A stretch of DNA of 42,875 nucleotides from Desulfosporosinus sp. OT (lineage in GTDB: Bacteria > Bacillota > Desulfitobacteriia > Desulfitobacteriales > Desulfitobacteriaceae), in contig NZ_AGAF01000021.1 in NCBI RefSeq assembly GCF_000224515.1, forward strand, positions 1 through 42,875, written 5' to 3'. The position numbers and the translations under genes are program-made. Numbering within the stretch: the first letter of the stretch is position 1; each line of letters begins with the position of its first letter. The notes beneath the pieces are model-generated. The model worked only from the letters and a program-made list of their open reading frames with translations, was not told the origin of the DNA and did not search any database. Positions 22,282-30,096 of this stretch are shown here, piece after piece.

Positions 22282-23310
22282 GTGATATCATTATTCAGCA
22301 AATATTCCTATAGATGGTTTGCATTATTAATTGCACTCATTATTGTCTTTGGTTCTGTATTGCTAACAAATTTTAAGACATCGACAAATTCACCATACTC
22401 ATCACAAGAAACAATAGTTAAGTCAAGCAATTTCAAACAGGATGTGGCCAAGGATATTGCTAATTCATTCAATCTTTCATTGGAAGATCTAAATAAGGTG
22501 GATGAAAAACAGCTATATGATCAACAAGAAGAACCATATGCTTCTTCTTTGTTGAATGTTTTGAATCAGGTCAGAGAAGACCAGGACTATGGGAGTATAG
22601 CTCCCAGCATCTATTTGAAACAGGATGGCAAGAGTGGCTATATTACTGCCAAAATGGGGGACGGAACGAATTATCTCTATACAATTGCTTACAATCAAGG
22701 CTGGGCAATCGTTAAAACCGACTCAGTGCAAGGCAAAGCTATTGCCTTAAATAATCCCGGGGGAAGCAATAAGACCTATTCTTCGCTCTCAGAGGCTCAA
22801 CTCCAAAAATATCTGAAAGAAAACTCCATATCACCGCTGGCTGTTCAGAACATCGGCAAGTACACCGTAGTGCTATATAAGACTGCAAGAGAAGAACTAA
22901 GTGATCCGGAAAAAACACTTGTCCCGGAAAGCATACTTAAGCTAACAAAAGCAATCGAACTATCGTCTGATCAGGACGGGAATATCATCAATACAGGTGG
23001 CGGCAGTGGAGATGATAACTCAGATATTGTACCTGTATCCATCGCTTATCATAATCACGAATCAGAGCAGGGCTATATTGGGTTTTCTACAGTGATCATT
23101 AATAATTTTGATATATTAAAGAATGCTTACTCGGTGAAATGCTGTTACGAGAATAACATAACGACAACTACATTGGTTGATAATCATAATGCCTTTATTA
23201 TTCCACTCCAACTAAAAAAAGTGAAGTTAATAAATGTAATAATAAGTGATAAAGACGGTAAAGTACTATTTGATAACAATGAATGGTCAAAAAAACACGG
23301 ATTTGAATAG
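22282..23310 (+). CDS. membrane-anchored exported protein of unknown function
   Basis: 342 residues, GTG start behind GAGGAGGGATAAAA. One N-terminal membrane span (YRWFALLIALIIVFGSVLLT) acts as signal anchor. The rest is a soluble extracytoplasmic domain. Its middle shows a beta-rich part (YITAKMGDGTNYLYTIAYNQ, GWAIVKTD), then a helical stretch, a Gly/Asp-rich loop (INTGGGSGDDNSD) and a C-terminal beta-rich part (VPVSIAYHNHESEQGYIGFS). I recognise no family. A piece of the C-terminal part recurs as a relic at 18560-18593, so there was once a paralogue nearby. It has no operon partner. Confidence 0.65.
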   Translation: MISLFSKYSYRWFALLIALIIVFGSVLLTNFKTSTNSPYSSQETIVKSSNFKQDVAKDIANSFNLSLEDLNKVDEKQLYDQQEEPYASSLLNVLNQVREDQDYGSIAPSIYLKQDGKSGYITAKMGDGTNYLYTIAYNQGWAIVKTDSVQGKAIALNNPGGSNKTYSSLSEAQLQKYLKENSISPLAVQNIGKYTVVLYKTAREELSDPEKTLVPESILKLTKAIELSSDQDGNIINTGGGSGDDNSDIVPVSIAYHNHESEQGYIGFSTVIINNFDILKNAYSVKCCYENNITTTTLVDNHNAFIIPLQLKKVKLINVIISDKDGKVLFDNNEWSKKHGFE

Positions 23311-23343
23311 ATTTAGAGTGGTAGTCCAAATTGTGAGCACACA

Positions 23344-23778
23344 TTATCTTCCGCAGCATTTCTTATACTTTTTTCCACTACCACAGGGACATGGATCGTT
23401 CCTGCCGACCTTCTGGATATACTTAGTTTGAACTGAGGGAAGCAGTCGCAGGTTTGATTTTTCGCGAGAAGAAAGTTCATTGGGCGTATGGCCGTAATTG
23501 GTCCACAAACGGGTATTGTTGCGTACATCAACGATAAGTAGCATTATCGCACCAGCCTGCTCCAGATTATCAAATACAACGCCAGTAGAATCCAATAAAT
23601 CAAAAAATTCCTGTGTCCGCGCTTCAGCAGCGCTCAGATCATGAATTTCGTCGATGATTTCCAGAACCACATCCGGATCGGCTATTAACTTTGAAAGATG
23701 CTGTTTTAGAGCGACAAGCTGTGGAGTGACCTCGTTATAGTCCCAGTCGGAATATTTAAGAAAATGCAAACGGTTCAA
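23344..23778 (-). CDS. SEC-C motif protein, possibly N-terminally truncated
   Basis: 144 residues. The C-terminus [20 protein letters not shown] is a perfect SEC-C zinc-binding motif, as found at the end of SecA and in many small proteins, where it helps bind other proteins or ribosomes. The rest is helical ([20 protein letters not shown]) with no known domain. The TTG start has no ribosome site and an in-frame stop lies only a few codons upstream, so part of the gene may be lost, or translation may start inside at another codon. The gene is convergent with 22282-23310 and stands alone. Confidence 0.65.
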   Translation of the reverse strand: MNRLHFLKYSDWDYNEVTPQLVALKQHLSKLIADPDVVLEIIDEIHDLSAAEARTQEFFDLLDSTGVVFDNLEQAGAIMLLIVDVRNNTRLWTNYGHTPNELSSREKSNLRLLPSVQTKYIQKVGRNDPCPCGSGKKYKKCCGR

Positions 23779-24002
23779 GAGCTCAAACGTCTATATTTAC
23801 ATAGTAAGGCAAATGACAACAATCACGGCCACGATAAGGGACAATTTTGTCGCCAGTCCTCCCATCAAAGAATTGATGGAACAAAAAGAACAATTCCGCC
23901 ATACAAAGGTAAGTGATATGTCGCCAAACTTTGGTTCATAAACAAAAAAATACTAGGCGAGCAAAACTGTAGTTGTATTTAATTGAGGAGCAGAGTAAAG
24001 TA
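23779..24002. other. junction before uppP, one unidentified short frame
   Basis: A plus-strand frame at 23813-23941 encodes 42 residues (MTTITATIRDNFVASPPIKE, then LMEQKEQFRHTKVSDMSPNF). It has no ribosome site and no recognised match. It may be the relic of a larger gene. Confidence 0.25.
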
Positions 24003-24065
24003 ATGGAGGGAGACTGGAAGCTCACACCAAAAAATCTTGCAGAAATGAGATGGTTTAATGAATGA
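24003..24065 (+). CDS. possible 20-codon leader peptide overlapping the uppP start
   Basis: ATG at 24003, site GGAG at 23985, sequence MEGDWKLTPKNLAEMRWFNE, stop TGA at 24063-24065. It overlaps the uppP ATG (24058) by eight bases in another frame. uppP itself has only a weak site (GAGATGG), so ribosomes ending the leader could restart at uppP. The peptide could also be chance. Confidence 0.3.
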   Translation: MEGDWKLTPKNLAEMRWFNE

Positions 24066-24864
24066 TTTTATTAGCGCTATAATTTTGGGAATTGTCGAAG
24101 GAATTACCGAATTTCTTCCGATCTCTTCTACAGGACATCTAATTATAGTTAACCAGTTTATCGGGTTCACGGGGCAATTTGCGAAGATGTTTGATGTGGT
24201 AATCCAACTAGGTGCTATCCTCTCGGTGGTTGTCTACTTTTGGAAAAGGCTTATTCCTCTGGGGCATAACAACTCTTCTAAAAATCATAAAATTTTTGAG
24301 TTATGGAAAAAGACAATTGTGGGAGTAATCCCCGCTCTTGGTATTGGGTTCTTATTAGATAAATACATAGAAGAACATTTGTTTAATACGACAGTTGTGG
24401 CTATTTCTCTAATTGTTGGGGGATTAATTCTAGTGTACATAGAAAGCAGGAGGTCTACTGCTCGCATCAATTCAATCCAACATTTAGATTACAAGACTGC
24501 TTTTTTGATCGGTCTTATTCAATGTTTAGCAATGGTCCCTGGTACCTCGCGCTCCGCTGCGACCATAATCGGGGCCATGTTATTGGGTGCCTCTCGAGTC
24601 GTAGCTGCTGAATTTTCCTTCTTTTTGGCAATTCCTACGATGGTTGCAGCTTCTGGTTACACATTCTTGAAAAATGGAATGTTCTTGTCGGGGCATGAGA
24701 TACTGGTCATAGCTGTTGGGTTCTTGGTATCGTTTATTGTGGCTTGGATGGTAATTTCAGCGTTTATGAATTACGTAAGCAAAAAGAATTTCAAGCCCTT
24801 TGCATACTACAGGATTGTGCTTGGAATTTTCGTGCTCACGTATTTTGGCTTTTTTCATTCCTAG
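24058..24864 (+). CDS. uppP: undecaprenyl-diphosphatase (UppP/BacA)
   Basis: Dephosphorylates undecaprenyl diphosphate at the outer membrane face to recycle the lipid carrier of cell-wall synthesis; also gives bacitracin tolerance. 268 residues with eight spans, the normal size. The two active-site blocks are intact: EGITEFLPISSTGHLIIV near the N-terminus and MVPGTSRSAATIIGAMLLGA in the second half. It stands with its own leader frame, and the DUF502 gene follows behind a separate promoter. Confidence 0.95.
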   Translation: MNDFISAIILGIVEGITEFLPISSTGHLIIVNQFIGFTGQFAKMFDVVIQLGAILSVVVYFWKRLIPLGHNNSSKNHKIFELWKKTIVGVIPALGIGFLLDKYIEEHLFNTTVVAISLIVGGLILVYIESRRSTARINSIQHLDYKTAFLIGLIQCLAMVPGTSRSAATIIGAMLLGASRVVAAEFSFFLAIPTMVAASGYTFLKNGMFLSGHEILVIAVGFLVSFIVAWMVISAFMNYVSKKNFKPFAYYRIVLGIFVLTYFGFFHS

Positions 24865-24911
24865 TCGGGGCGATGAGTCAGTTAAAAGTTATGCAAAGTT
24901 CTTAAGAAAAT

Positions 24912-24940
24912 TTGACATTGGCATTATCTGGTATAATAAT
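24912..24940 (+). promoter_or_regulatory. sigma-A-type promoter before the DUF502 gene
   Basis: TTGACA (24912-24917), 17-base spacer, AATAAT (24935-24940). An overlapping TATAAT at 24932-24937 would have only a 14-base spacer. The start point would fall near 24948, leaving a leader of about 65 bases. Confidence 0.55.
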
Positions 24941-25012
24941 GGACCTGTTGGATAATAAATAAACTAATACGTAATATGTCAATTTTATTTTAGGAATTTG
25001 GAGAGGAAAACT

Positions 25013-25597
25013 TTGAAGAAATTTATCGGGATTTTTCTAAAGGGCCTTTTAGTCCTAACACCTTTAGCAATTACGTTCTACATTGTGTATAAAATGTTTT
25101 TAATAACGGATGGATTGTTTAAAGGGTTACTGGAGCGTGCAGGCTTATATTTCCCTGGACTCGGATTGATTGTTACACTTGCTGTCATCTTCCTGGTTGG
25201 TTTATTAGCATCGAACTGGTTGACGAACCGATTACTGGATTATGTGGATAAGATCTTTATTAAAGTGCCACTTCTTGGGAGCATCTATGGAATTATTAAG
25301 GACACAGTGAATTCGTTTTCAGCAAATAAGAAGGGCTTCTCGCGTTTAGTCATGGTCAATATGTCCGATGAGCTCAAGCTGTTAGGATTTCTGACGAATG
25401 ACGAAGAAAGCGTATTTATTCCCAAGGGATATGTGGCAGTCTACTTAATGCAGTCAATGCAATGGGCCGGAAATCTGATTCTTGTACCAGAAGAGAAAGT
25501 CCAACAGCTCGAAGCTTCTTCTGAAGATGCTTTGAAATTTATTGCTTCGGCCGGACTTTTAAGTAAGAAAGCACATAATGAGGAAATCATCAAATAA
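25013..25597 (+). CDS. DUF502 family membrane protein
   Basis: 194 residues from TTG at 25013, which has GGAGAGG six bases before it. A TTG at 24998 is part of that ribosome site. Two membrane spans (GLLVLTPLAITFYIVYKMFL and GLIVTLAVIFLVGLLASNWL) are followed by the conserved block IPLLG-like KVPLLGSIYGIIKDTVNSFS and a soluble C-terminal domain with GYVAVYLMQSMQWAGNLILV. All are typical of DUF502, widespread in bacteria and plant chloroplasts and of unsettled role, perhaps membrane trafficking or stress. Single gene. Confidence 0.88.
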   Translation: MKKFIGIFLKGLLVLTPLAITFYIVYKMFLITDGLFKGLLERAGLYFPGLGLIVTLAVIFLVGLLASNWLTNRLLDYVDKIFIKVPLLGSIYGIIKDTVNSFSANKKGFSRLVMVNMSDELKLLGFLTNDEESVFIPKGYVAVYLMQSMQWAGNLILVPEEKVQQLEASSEDALKFIASAGLLSKKAHNEEIIK

Positions 25598-25689
25598 AAT
25601 TTTTTCTAAGTTAATAAACCGTGAAGCATCTTCCTAAAAATTACCTTGTAATCCAATGTTGTTTGCCTTAAAATAAATATAATTAAATA

Positions 25690-25848
25690 TTCAGTGTTAC
25701 TGGTGCCCTTAAAAGGGAGAATAGGGAACTGGGTGAGAATCCCGGACGGACCCACCACTGTAAAGAGGAGACTTATGCATTGCCACTGGGAAACTGGGAA
25801 GGCGCAAAAAGTTGATGACTCTGAGTCAGGAGACCTGCCTGTAACCTA
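25690..25848 (+). promoter_or_regulatory. cobalamin (B12) riboswitch
   Basis: The leader holds, in order, GTGTTACTGGTGCCC, GGGTGAGAATCCCGGACGGA, CCCACCACTGTAA, and the B12 box core GAGTCAGGAGACCTGCCT (25822-25839). These are the conserved blocks of AdoCbl-type riboswitches. Binding of cobalamin normally lowers expression of the genes downstream. Here that is the operon 25962-29861, which this element marks as B12 or precursor uptake. Confidence 0.93.
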
Positions 25849-25961
25849 GTAAATCATGAATCAAGGTAAAGTTCATGGTCGGTTTTTATTTTCGATCTAA
25901 TGTTGAAAATGAAGATTCGACTATGAGCTTTAATTTGTTTAAGGGGATGGGGTGAAAACGA

Positions 25962-26714
25962 TTGGGATATCTGGGCCGGGATGTTGAGGTTGTTGCGATA
26001 AATAAAGATCAATATCTGGTAGCTTCCTGTGATTCCTGCGGTGGTATTGGGATGAAAGAGCTTGATGCGTTTAAGATTTCATGGTTCATTACAGGAAAGT
26101 TAACTACACGAGTTGCATTGTTGGAGGTCCTTTCCACTGGAGCTATGCCACAGATGTTGACTGTGGCGATTTCTAATGAGCCGTACCCAACGGGGGATGA
26201 GCTATTAAAGGGGGTGAACGATGAACTAGAATCCGTCGGCTTAAAAACTCTCCCTATGGCGATCAGTACGGAAAAAAACAAACCAACAAAACAAACTGGC
26301 CTCGGAATTAGTGCGATTGGTGTCGTCGAAAAAAACAAGTTGCGTGTAGGAACAGCTCAAATAGGAGATTTTGTCTACTGTTTAGGCATTCCTAAAGTCG
26401 GACCTGAGCTCAATGATCCTAATGATCCAGAAATTGTTCATGTGCAAGCTATTCAAGTTCTCTTAGGCATCTCAAGTATTCACGATATCATTCCTGTAGG
26501 GTCAAGAGGGATACGTTTTGAAGCTGACCAACTTGCCGCTACATCTAACGGTCATTTGCATATTGATCCTACCTGCACGCTTGATTGGGATAAATCCGGG
26601 GGACCGTCGACATGTCTTATTTTTGCCTTGTCATCTATATCAACCACGGTCTTAGATCAGGTATTTTCTAGTTTCCCTAATTTACCTTTAACTAAAATCG
26701 GTCGATTGTACTAA
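25962..26714 (+). CDS. AIR synthase (PurM)-related protein of the B12-regulated operon
   Basis: 250 residues, TTG start with GGGGTGA upstream; an ATG ten codons earlier runs into a stop at once. The fold family is suggested by LVASCDSCGGIGMKELDAFK near the N-terminus (phosphate- and Mg-binding loop of PurM/ThiL/HypE/SelD proteins) and by RVALLEVLSTGAMPQMLTVA. It lacks the full C-terminal half of true PurM proteins and cannot be the purine enzyme. Such genes recur beside ECF cobalamin transporters, so a role in handling corrinoid or a nucleotide-loop precursor is likely but unproven. It is the first gene after the riboswitch. Confidence 0.75.
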   Translation: MGYLGRDVEVVAINKDQYLVASCDSCGGIGMKELDAFKISWFITGKLTTRVALLEVLSTGAMPQMLTVAISNEPYPTGDELLKGVNDELESVGLKTLPMAISTEKNKPTKQTGLGISAIGVVEKNKLRVGTAQIGDFVYCLGIPKVGPELNDPNDPEIVHVQAIQVLLGISSIHDIIPVGSRGIRFEADQLAATSNGHLHIDPTCTLDWDKSGGPSTCLIFALSSISTTVLDQVFSSFPNLPLTKIGRLY

Positions 26715-26734
26715 ATTTTAAGGAGGAATAGTTT

Positions 26735-27250
26735 ATGAGTAATTTAGGAACAGAACAACGGGACTTAAAACTCTCCGCTTGGAATATCAAAAGACTATCG
26801 ATAATGGCCATTTTTATTGCCTTAAGTGCTGTTGGAGCGCTTATTAAGATCCCGAGTCCTGTTGGAACCATTGGTATGGATTCCGCACCCGGATTTTTTA
26901 GTGCTCTGGCCTTTGGGGGACCAACGGGTGCCATTGTCATTGCGTTTGGGCATTTGCTGACTTCTGCCGTTGTCGGATTTCCTATGACGATTCCGGTCCA
27001 TCTTTATATTGCTTTCCAAATGGCTTTATGGGCTTTGTGTTACCGGTGGGTAAATGAGAAGCTCGGTTTGATTCCTGCGATCATCGTAGGAATTATCCTT
27101 AATGGTGTCGTATCATCCTTTGCTATGTACCCGCTGATGGGAATGGGCGGGGTTATTGGGCTAATGCCTTTTCTTGTCATTGGAGCAGCTCTGAACGTTA
27201 TTATTTCGGCAATCGCCTACAAAGCAATTAAAGGAAGTCGGCTCATTTAG
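26735..27250 (+). CDS. ECF transporter S component, probably cobalamin or precursor
   Basis: 171 residues, about five to six spans. The N-terminal cytoplasmic part ends KRLSIMAIFIALSAVGALIK, the typical entry of S components (helix 1 with an Ala-rich patch that contacts EcfT), followed by the loop PSPVGTIGMDSAPGFFSALA. The substrate-binding subunit swims in the membrane and docks onto the EcfT/ATPase module. The riboswitch upstream makes cobalamin (CbrT-type) the best guess. AAGGAGGAATAGTTT precedes the ATG. ECF module genes follow directly. Confidence 0.85.
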   Translation: MSNLGTEQRDLKLSAWNIKRLSIMAIFIALSAVGALIKIPSPVGTIGMDSAPGFFSALAFGGPTGAIVIAFGHLLTSAVVGFPMTIPVHLYIAFQMALWALCYRWVNEKLGLIPAIIVGIILNGVVSSFAMYPLMGMGGVIGLMPFLVIGAALNVIISAIAYKAIKGSRLI

Positions 27251-27267
27251 ATGATGAGGTGAAAACC

Positions 27268-29058
27268 GTGGAGACATTGGAAACCGCAAAAATTATTCAA
27301 CGCTTGGAAGATGCAATCGAACTCAGTAATATCTCCTATCGATATCCAAACGCAGTGGAAGCTAGTTTGAAAAACGTCAGCTTAACTGTAGAAAAAGGGA
27401 AATTTATTCTTTTGATGGGCTCTACAGGGGCAGGGAAAACAACTTTGAGTTTGTGTCTCAATGGCTTGATTCCACAGCTTATGGAGGGAATTCTAACAGG
27501 GCAGGTATATGTAGCTGGAAAGAACGTCGGTAAAACAGCCGTTCAGTCGTTGTCCAAAGTACTTGGGCTTGTCCTGCAAGACCCGGAAACACAAATTATT
27601 GGTCGCACGGTCGAAGAAGATACCGCATTTGGTCCGCGCAATTTCTTGGTTCCTCTCGACAAGATTAAAGAGAAGGTGAATCAAACCTTAGCAAAAGTTC
27701 GCCTTAAAGGCTATAACCAACGTTTAACTGAGGAACTCTCAGGTGGCGAAAAACAACGTTTGGCGATTGCGGGTGTCTTGGTGATGGAACCTGAAATTCT
27801 GGTACTGGACGAACCCACGTCTGAGCTCGATCCGATTGGACGATCAGAAATCTATCAAACCTTGGATGATTTACGACGCCAAAAGGATTTGACTATTTTG
27901 TTAGTCGAACACTCCAGCGAAGATCTGATTCATAAGGCCGATGAAGTCGTCGTTCTTAACGAAGGGAAAGTAGCTTGGAGAGGGCTTCCGGCTGAGCTTT
28001 TTCGCAATCTTCCCCTCTTGCGTCAGTGGGGGATTAAACCTTTGCCAGTCAGTCAGATTGGATGGAATTTCTATGAAAAAGGCTGGATTTCTTTTGGCCA
28101 AATCCCTCTAGACATCCCAGCCACAGAAAGCTTGATCAGAGGGTTGCTTCCTAAATACGGACATCGGCAGGGCGAAAGGCATAAAAAAGATCCTCTTAAG
28201 AAGCAGGAACCGAACTTGACAGACAAAGTGAAAGCAGTTCAGGTCAGCAATCTAATTTACCAGTACAACTCAGGTCAACCTGCCTTGCAGGGAATTAATT
28301 TGACGATTGAGGTTGGCGAGTTCGTAGCTTTAATTGGGCAAAACGGTGCTGGGAAAACAACCTTGGCCAAACATTTTAATGGACTTTTGAAACCAACCAG
28401 TGGAGAAGTTATCGTAGAAGGCATGAATACCCTACAGTATGAAACGTATGATTTGGCAAGAACTATTGGATATGTTTTTCAAAATCCTGATCACCAAATA
28501 TTCTCCACTACTGTCGAGAAAGAATTAGAATTCGGACTCAAAAATGCGGGTTTTAAAGGCCAAGTAATCAGAGAACGAATCGACCAAGTCCTTCAGTATA
28601 CTGGGTTGGAAAAATTTCGCAGTGTTCATCCGTTTAGTCTGGGCAAAGGAGAACGGCAAATGATTGCCGTGGCTTCAATTCTTGTATTAAAGCCTAAACT
28701 ATTGATCATTGACGAACCGACCACTGGCTCAGACTGGACAGGAGTTCAGACAATGATGACCTTAATTCGTAACCTGAACGCTGCTGGGACCACAATTGTT
28801 ATGATTAGCCATGATATGGACTTAGTTGCGCAATATGCTAAGCGAGTCATTGTCCTGAAAGACGGAGGGATTTTGTTAGATAGTACCCCTCAAGATGTTT
28901 TTTCCAACGAATCGCTTCTACTTAACTCTGCCATTGTCCCACCTCAACTCTGTAGGCTCTCTTCGCAGTTAAAGGACATTCTCTCTGAAGAAATATTGAT
29001 TGAATCAAGTGAGTTTACGGCAATGTTTGAAAGCGGGGAGAGAACGGGATGTTTATAG
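27268..29058 (+). CDS. ECF transporter energising ATPase, two ABC domains fused
   Basis: 596 residues from GTG at 27268, which has GATGAGG eight bases before it; the GTG nine bases earlier is part of the site. The first domain shows Walker A MGSTGAGKTTLSL, signature ELSGGEKQRLAIAG and Walker B ILVLDEPTSELDP. The second, from about residue 325, shows Walker A IGQNGAGKTTLAK, signature FSLGKGERQMIAVAS and Walker B LLIIDEPTTGSDW. In the second the usual LSGGQ reads SLGKGE, a variant seen in fused ECF ATPases. Both subunits of the ECF ATPase pair (EcfA and EcfA') are thus one chain. The stop overlaps the ecfT start by 10 bases. Confidence 0.93.
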   Translation: METLETAKIIQRLEDAIELSNISYRYPNAVEASLKNVSLTVEKGKFILLMGSTGAGKTTLSLCLNGLIPQLMEGILTGQVYVAGKNVGKTAVQSLSKVLGLVLQDPETQIIGRTVEEDTAFGPRNFLVPLDKIKEKVNQTLAKVRLKGYNQRLTEELSGGEKQRLAIAGVLVMEPEILVLDEPTSELDPIGRSEIYQTLDDLRRQKDLTILLVEHSSEDLIHKADEVVVLNEGKVAWRGLPAELFRNLPLLRQWGIKPLPVSQIGWNFYEKGWISFGQIPLDIPATESLIRGLLPKYGHRQGERHKKDPLKKQEPNLTDKVKAVQVSNLIYQYNSGQPALQGINLTIEVGEFVALIGQNGAGKTTLAKHFNGLLKPTSGEVIVEGMNTLQYETYDLARTIGYVFQNPDHQIFSTTVEKELEFGLKNAGFKGQVIRERIDQVLQYTGLEKFRSVHPFSLGKGERQMIAVASILVLKPKLLIIDEPTTGSDWTGVQTMMTLIRNLNAAGTTIVMISHDMDLVAQYAKRVIVLKDGGILLDSTPQDVFSNESLLLNSAIVPPQLCRLSSQLKDILSEEILIESSEFTAMFESGERTGCL

Positions 29059-29861
29059 AGTATTTACCAGGAAACACCTTACTTCACCGTCTTGATGTAC
29101 GCACTAAAATGTTCGGCTTTATAGGATTCATCATTCTTTCCTTTCTATTTCAAGATCCAAAGTATCAACTTTTAATATTAACTTTGATAAGTCTCCTAGC
29201 CGTGTGGATAAAGATCCCGTTGCGGAAGATCTGGGGAATGTTACTTCCTTTGATTCCTATCGTTATATCGATTATTCTAATCACAGGATTCACATTTGCT
29301 CCTGAGCGTTTCGACCGGGTTTCTAGTCAAGTGATCCTTTTTTATGTTTTGCCTGGAAACAGATTAGGGGCAACTGTGGGTGGATTCCTGATGGGCACTA
29401 CGTTTATCTTACGTCTTTTTAGTATGATGATCGTTTCGTCTGTGTTGACTTTGACCACCTCTATGGATGACTTCACTCAATTTTTTCATAAGATGAAAGT
29501 CCCTGCCGAGGTATCGATGATGTTGACAACGGCGATACGATTTATTCCAACCCTGGATAAAAAGCGCAAGCTAATTTTAGAAGCTCAAAAAGCGCGTGGG
29601 ACAAATTTTAAAGAGAAGGGGATCGTTGGTCCCATTCGCTCGTACCTTCCAATTATGATTCCTATGTTTATTAATTCAATTTTGATGGCTAATTCACTAT
29701 CGATGGCCATGCTTAATCGGGGGTACGGCTTAACGCGGGCTTGCACATCCATACGCGAAATTTCTTTTGCCTCAAGGGATTATTGGTCTATTTCTTTCAT
29801 CTTTATGTTAATGACGTTGGCCATCTATGTTCGATTTAAATTGCACTTAGGCGTTTTATAG
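29049..29861 (+). CDS. ecfT: ECF transporter transmembrane coupling protein (EcfT)
   Basis: 270 residues. N-terminal MFIEYLPGNTLLHRLDVRTK is the usual EcfT opening (S.LH.LDPR.K). Several spans follow, then the coupling helices with the Ala-Arg-Gly motif in KLILEAQKARGTNF and a second, altered version in SMAMLNRGYGLTR. It links the S component at 26735 to the fused ATPase. Last gene of the riboswitch operon; a terminator lies 54 bases downstream. Confidence 0.93.
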   Translation: MFIEYLPGNTLLHRLDVRTKMFGFIGFIILSFLFQDPKYQLLILTLISLLAVWIKIPLRKIWGMLLPLIPIVISIILITGFTFAPERFDRVSSQVILFYVLPGNRLGATVGGFLMGTTFILRLFSMMIVSSVLTLTTSMDDFTQFFHKMKVPAEVSMMLTTAIRFIPTLDKKRKLILEAQKARGTNFKEKGIVGPIRSYLPIMIPMFINSILMANSLSMAMLNRGYGLTRACTSIREISFASRDYWSISFIFMLMTLAIYVRFKLHLGVL

Positions 29862-29914
29862 ACTCTATTTTGACATAAGACTCGTTCATAACAGACCAAT
29901 TTTTTACACTAACT

Positions 29915-29948
29915 CCGTTACTTTAGAACAAAAGTAGCGGATTTTCTT
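29915..29948 (+). terminator. terminator of the B12 transport operon
   Basis: CCGTTACTTT (29915-29924) pairs with AAAGTAGCGG (29931-29940), with one G-U pair, and is followed by ATTTTCTT. Confidence 0.8.
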
Positions 29949-30096
29949 ATTAAAGTATTAAGTTGTGATATAATGTTTCTAAAAAGCTGGAAAAGCAGTT
30001 ACATAATTAACGTCCAAATACTTTGAGAATATCTTAATCAAGTAAAAAATGTATCTAGTAAACCATAAAGAAAGTTTAAAAAAAGGAGAGCAACAG

